A stretch of 64,000 nucleotides of DNA from positions 558,001 to 622,000 of the forward strand of contig WWBZ02000033.1 in assembly GCA_011503125.2 (NCBI GenBank), written 5' to 3'. Below the pieces are notes generated by a model that had not been told where the DNA came from, did no database searches, and was given only the letters and a program-made list of their open reading frames with translations. Position numbers and translations under genes: made by a program. Each line of letters opens with the position of its first letter. Positions within the stretch are counted from its first letter, which is position 1. Of the stretch, positions 58,948-64,000 are shown in pieces. The DNA comes from Botryosphaeria dothidea (lineage: Eukaryota; Ascomycota; Dothideomycetes; Botryosphaeriales; Botryosphaeriaceae).

Positions 58948-59959
58948 CTTGTGCGGTGATGTTGGTGTCGATCAGGACGAGCGGCGGAACCGCGTCGGTG
59001 CAGAGCCCCCCCGCGACGCGACCCGCGCACCCTTGCTCCAGTAATCAGGCCCTCTGCCCCTCGCCCGTGGCCAACCCCGCAAGTCATCATCGATTGCATA
59101 TACGAGCAGTTCCTGTTTTGCGCATGGTTGTCTCACATAGACAGACGGGCGCGCATGATTTAGGATTCGCCAGTCTTCCAATATCTTGGCTCACTGACAG
59201 GTGCAAAACAGCTACGCCAGCTCGCGTGCACAACCCGATCGGGAAACAAAGAACTGTCGTCTTCCTGTTCATGATACACGTGGGTAGTACAAGATGCGTT
59301 TGTACGAGGGAGAAAATTTTTCGTCGTGCCGTTGGAATAAAAGGGCCGCAAGTCCCTGCCGAAGCGTCATCTACTCTTCGAAAAAGTGCAACCCTCGAAG
59401 GATAGCCAAAGTTCCAGCAGCTGAATTCAGAAGTCAGAAATGGATTGGTCTATCGTCATCATACGTTTGTTTTCTAGATATTATGGCAAGCCCAATGATG
59501 CCAATCAGCCGCCCAGCCCGTCCCTTCTCCATCCACTGTCTCGCTCCCAACCCAGTACCATCACCCTTCCTAGAACGTTTCCTTTATGTCGTCAATACAA
59601 GCATCCAGTACATACGAACAGAGCAAAAAATACCAAATAATGAGTAGTAAGAAAGAAAAGATATTAGAACTAGAGGGAGACAGAGTCAGACATAAAGAAA
59701 GAAAGACACCGCCATCCAGTCACCACCCACCCAAGAACAACGCCAAGTCCATGCAAAGGCTCTCCTTCATGTCTTCCTGAAAGAAGGGAAAGAAAGAGCC
59801 TGGGTTGTTATACAGGTGGCCGCCTTCACAACACCATGCCCGCACATTGTTCTGGAAACCAAGAACTCCATGCTCCGCTCATAACATCCATCCAACGTCC
59901 AGAAGACACCAAAATGCGTCTAGAGAATTATTTCTCGAACAGTATTTCCGCTCTTGCAC
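58948..59959. other. Intergenic
   Basis: Promoter of PSF1 and 3' flank of the HMG factor gene. An A/G-rich stretch lies at about 59640-59710. No gene was recognised. Confidence 0.45.
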
Positions 59960-61695
59960 TTAGTTTGTTGGCGCGGTCTCGTCCATCCACTTATCGAACT
60001 CGCTGGCCGGCTCCATGGGCATGAGGCTCGAATCGACCTGCCATTCCGCGGGTTGGTGATCGGGGGGCTGCTCGCTCATGAAGGTCGGGTAGCCACTCTC
60101 ATCATATGTCGTGCCAAATGGCTGTTGACCGTCCTGCGGGAAGGCCTGTTCGCCGCCAAAGCCGAGGAGCATAGGATCGACTTGTGGCTCACCGCTGGGG
60201 GTACCCATACCGTGAGGGAAACCAAGCTGCAGGAGTTCATGAGCCTGCTGACCGCCAGGGAGACCGAGGAGGGACTGTCCCATGTCATAAACCGGAGTTG
60301 CTTGCTGGCGCATTCCGGGATGCTCCATGCGATGCATACGAATGTCCTCAATACCGGGATTGGCGCCGTGTGGGTGAACGGTTGTCTGGTAGTACTGATG
60401 GTGCATGTCTGTGATGCCAAGAGCGGCTGGAGCAGGACGACCTTCGTTAGTAGCCTCCCAGGTGGACTTGTTGACGCCGTTATTCGGGCCAAAACTGCGC
60501 TCATCAAAAGTCGGCTGGCGCCGATGAGCTTTGTTTCCCCGGCGGCGTCCAGAGGGGTTCCACTCTGCATCCGGGTCATCCAAGTCGCTGGGCTCACTGT
60601 CCTCGTCGGAGTAGGTGCCTTTCCTTTTGCGCGCAGCAGGTGTAGTTTTGCTAGGAGAGAACTTATAGTCCGGGTGCGCGTTCTGGTGGTTTATCCTCTC
60701 GATCTTTGCTAACTCGTTGTAGTGTTCGCGGACTTCCGGCGGTTCCATCGGCCAGCTCTCACCCGACACGGAAGACACAACTTGGTGGTTGTTCTGCAAA
60801 CACCAGATCTTGGTGCGCTCCGCATATGCTGAGCGGTAGAGCATGAAGGAGTTCATAGGCCTTGTGATGTACCCGTTGCGCTTCGCTACCTCCTCCCTTC
60901 GTGTTTCCGCTGATCTGTTGACCCACTCTTCCATGTTCCTCACCGGAATGTTGGTGTAGTCCTTCGTCAACTTACTCAGGGGATCAGTAAGCTTCGGCGT
61001 CTTGATCTTGATCTTGTTCTCGCCGGTCTTCTTCTTCGGCTTGCTTGTGCGCGCTTTCGAACTAGGAGAAGCCGTGCGAGCAGCCGACGTGCCACTTCTG
61101 GTCCGTCGGCCGCCTTCACTTGCTGTTGCCGACCTTGGTGTCGGGGGAGTGTGAGCTTGCATCCCCTGGTGCATGTACTGGGCAAAGGTGACCTTTGTCA
61201 GAAAATTTCAGGCCAATGAAATGCGGAGGCAACTTACTGGGAGACCGTGGTAGACTTGGTGGTCGTCATGATAGTATGTCGGCCCAGGACCTCCATAGCC
61301 ATCCTGCGCCAGTGATCGGTTAACAATGAGCCTTCTCAGAACAGACATTGTGGTTTTTTCGACAACTCGAAAATGATGGCAAGGAAAGAGTTGTAGTCAA
61401 AGCCGCTTACCATTGAAATGCCCAAGCCGATTTCATTCTGCGCATGTGCCTCTGGGTAACTGCTGACATTGTATTGGGGGCTCATATACGGGGCACCGGA
61501 TTGCTGATGATGTATCGGGCCAGGTGATGCGTAGGCGGACTGCGCAGCCGACTGTGCATAGTGTGATTCGTCATCATACTTGTACGGTGTGTTGGCATTG
61601 TGTTGGACCAGGTGATGGAGCTCGTATTGCAACTCTGCCGGCACACTGGGCGGTGTCGGGGGATGTCGCTGGACCATTGGTTCCGCTTTTAACAT
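59960..61695 (-). CDS. HMG-box transcription factor, Ste11/MATA_HMG type
   Basis: Three exons (61411-61695, 61238-61303, 59960-61192) give 527 residues. The start MLKAEPMVQRHPPTPPSVPA leads to a Gln/Tyr/Pro-rich low-complexity region. After a basic patch (SKPKKKTGENKIKIKTPK) comes the sequence-specific HMG box (about 226-300): ITRPMNSFMLYRSAYAERTK, then IWCLQNNHQVVSSVSGESWP, then VREHYNELAKIERINHQNAH and PDYKFSP. This form, with RPMNSFMLYR and the SxxxGxxW core, is the MATA-type box of fungal sexual-development factors related to fission yeast Ste11. It is not at a mating-type locus as far as the neighbours show. Targets are unknown; control of mating or development is by family. The 45-nt second intron is the shortest here. 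Confidence 0.88.
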
Positions 61696-64000
61696 GTTCT
61701 GTCAGGGAAGACGTCGCTGACTTCCGCAAGATAGCCGCTGTGCTGATCCTGAGGCTCCGAAGCGTGAGTAGTTGCCGAAACGAGACGCAGTTCAACCGCC
61801 GTTCCACAGATGCACAAGTCTCTTTCTCTGTTGCACGAGATCTCGCGATAGAGGACCTGAGGGCTCCGGTGGTACTCGTGGGCCACTGTCGCCGTTGAAA
61901 AGTCTCGCCCGGTAGAGGCTGTGTTCCTTCCGACAGGCTTCTGGAAGAATTCCGTGGATCAAGATTGGATTGACGGCTGAGATGTCCAGGATATCAACTG
62001 AACTGCTTGTGTCAGCGGCAAGGTCTTCCCGCAGTCTCTGCAATGCAAGGGGTTTGTCTCTTGATGCTGTCGCATTGATGCAGTCAGGAGCAGAAAGAGG
62101 TCTTTGAGGGCGAACCTGTCGCGGGTACCCGTCGCTCACCGTGCGTATTATGTCTGCAGAGGCGGCTCAGGAGTTGAGATGGTGCAGCAATCAGTTGCGG
62201 AGAGCTATGCGGCTCCAAGCGTGGCGAGTTGACGCTGTCTCAGCGTTGTTTCTTTGTTGCGGAGCTCCAGACCGATGGCAAGCAGACGGCGACAAATCGG
62301 CCGACCGACGGGGCAGCACTTCTTTGTCTGGAGACAGCAAGTCCCTCGAGCAGTTATTTGTAGCGGAAGGGCAGCCGTGGAGGTTGACCGCATACGTAGG
62401 GGATCGGAGGCCGGGCGACTGAAGACGGACGACCAATGGGGGCCGGATTCGTAGGGGTCAAGACCACTTCTCTTGGTGGCTGCTTTTGGACGAGAGACCT
62501 GGCAACTGACGCCTCTGAGGTTTTTGTGAAGACTCGGTGTTCTGGAGAGGACGGGAGGCTGGCCCGCCACGCGCAGTGGTTGCTTGGACGCTCGAAATGG
62601 AACGAAAACGGTCAGACAAGACCACTACTCAAGGAAAATAGGCCAAATGTTACACACGCAAGGCTTCGAGGGCCTCGCATTCCTACCACCAGCTCCCAAT
62701 TTACCAGCTGCTGGTCATCAGGTTGCCAAGGCACGTAGCGACTTGGGTGGACCGAAAGCAGTATGTTTCGCGGCCATGGTATGCGCGGCACTACCTGCAG
62801 CTTGGGAACTGCCATCTTGACGGCCTAATGGAAGAAGCCAAATCCGTTTGAAGAATGACTGTCTCACTCTGGAACTAGCAGGGACCACCTGCGAGTTCGT
62901 GGGTGACTAATGCTGCCATCTCCCCTCTGCGCCGGTGCTAAGGCCCGCATTCTAAGACAAGCGTCAGTGTCACCGCCGCGGCGATCTGACGAGTGGATGC
63001 GGATCATGTGTGTTCCCTGGAAGCTCAGCAGATGTGGCTGAAGAGGCGCAAGGGCGCTTATCCTTCGCGGGGAGCGGCTGGGTTGCGGGAGCAATAGGAG
63101 TTCTCTACATCTCTGTGATAGCCCGAGCTGCATCTGGCAGCTTGCAGCTTGCAGACGCCTTGGCCACCCTGTCGCCTGATGCAGGGTTCGGTTGCTTCCG
63201 GACGATACCAGGGACGGACGGCGTCTGCGAGCGGCTGATTGGCACAAGCAAGCAGTGACGGGTAAGGGCCCGCTCCCCTCGTGCTCATCCGGTGCGGGTA
63301 GCCGCAGCCCGGGTGTGCCTCCAATTGGCCAGCGCGTTGGGTTGATTCGAAGCCACAGAGCAGGTGGGGCTTGAGGAGTGGGTCCGTGTCTGCCACAGGA
63401 GCCATGGTCATCCAACGGCTGAGATCGAGCTGGTTGACTTCGACTGCTGATTTGGTCGCTGGAGATTGATATTGAAGGGTCGTGTGAGGACGAACTCAGC
63501 CGGAAAGCCTCGGACTACCGGACGGCGCGGTGATCAGCAAAGGCTTTCTCCGAATGCATTTCGAACGGTACGCTAGAATCTGCGAAAACGTTCGCCACTG
63601 CTTGCCTTGTCATGATACTCGGCGGGGCCGAAGAGACAGCAGTCGGCGGGCCTGGATAACCGTGGAAAGATCCACTCACGAGGCCGTCACGTTCAGAGGG
63701 CAGGGATAGTCCCCGCCCGCTAAACGTCCCGCTCCGAGACTATGAAGTAGGTGTTCCAGAGTTGAAGTGCTTTCGTCAGGATTAACGGCCTCCGCTATGC
63801 CCCAACTAGATATCCCATAGCCCTCTGACGTTTCAATTTTGAAGCGAAAGCGGCGTCTTCACCAAAAACGTACCACCAACGGGCAGCCACCGTGAATAGC
63901 AATATCGTAGCCTCGCCAAACCTACGCTCCCCCGCGGTCGATCAGCATTCAATCAGGATAGCGGCGGACGCTCCGAAGGAGTGTGACACGGCGGCTAGCC
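61696..64000. other. Gene-poor right end
   Basis: No recognisable gene in 2.3 kb. It lies upstream of the HMG factor gene, so it may contain that gene's promoter and a long 5' UTR, common for developmental regulators. Open frames of up to 183 codons here have no family features. Confidence 0.45.

Noticed and set aside
61696..64000. Possible gene at the right end
   Set aside because: Frames of up to 183 codons on both strands lack motifs and no splice joining gave a recognisable protein.

Overview
This window looks like nuclear DNA of a filamentous ascomycete (Pezizomycotina; Dothideomycetes would fit, but that rank is a guess). The evidence is dense short GT-AG introns of about 45-200 nt, fungal-only families (VID24/Gid4, an MCH1-type transporter, a MEU6-type PH protein, a fungal grainyhead factor, an Ste11-type HMG factor) and exon joins that give full-length conserved proteins. 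I placed 58 introns by hand by requiring consensus splice sites, an unbroken frame and a recognisable protein across the join. Coordinates given for spliced genes span start codon to stop codon including introns.

Layout. 0-5.5 kb: the N-terminus of a minus-strand gene cut by the left edge, a gene-poor stretch, and a broken bZIP factor gene. 5.5-13.4 kb: a membrane-anchored alpha/beta hydrolase, a CP2/grainyhead transcription factor, a small beta-rich protein with a duplicated last exon, and a conserved 217-residue fungal protein. 14.4-27.7 kb is housekeeping: RRP1 (ribosome biogenesis), TRM8 (tRNA m7G46), GID4 (N-degron receptor), MAGO (exon junction complex), SEC26 (beta-COP), a sphingosine kinase and mitochondrial ribosomal protein uL23m. 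28.7-39.1 kb: a 1,040-residue protein of unknown function, RRP42 (exosome) divergent from an MCH1-like MFS transporter, and a CorA-like channel protein. 39.4-48.7 kb: a decayed GDSL/CE16 esterase, a mitochondrial HMG-box protein, a UBTD-type ubiquitin-domain protein and a MEU6-type PH protein. 48.7-52.7 kb is a gene desert. 52.7-61.7 kb: a vacuolar SulP-STAS-cNMP transporter, PSF1 (GINS) and an Ste11-type HMG factor. 61.7-64 kb: no gene seen.

These genes do not form one pathway. I see no biosynthetic cluster, transposon, CRISPR array, tRNA or rRNA, and no clear undescribed system. The most unusual signal is at 11.1-11.25 kb. A 16-codon terminal exon exists twice in tandem; nine codons differ only synonymously and one changes M to L. 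The second copy sits behind its own acceptor site, and a donor lies exactly at the matching point of the first copy. Other points of interest are an ATG-only coding exon that creates an MGCC acylation signal, two candidate GC-AG introns with the same donor hexamer, repeated Arg/Lys-Ser-aromatic-Gly motifs in the MEU6-like tail, and two genes in decay.
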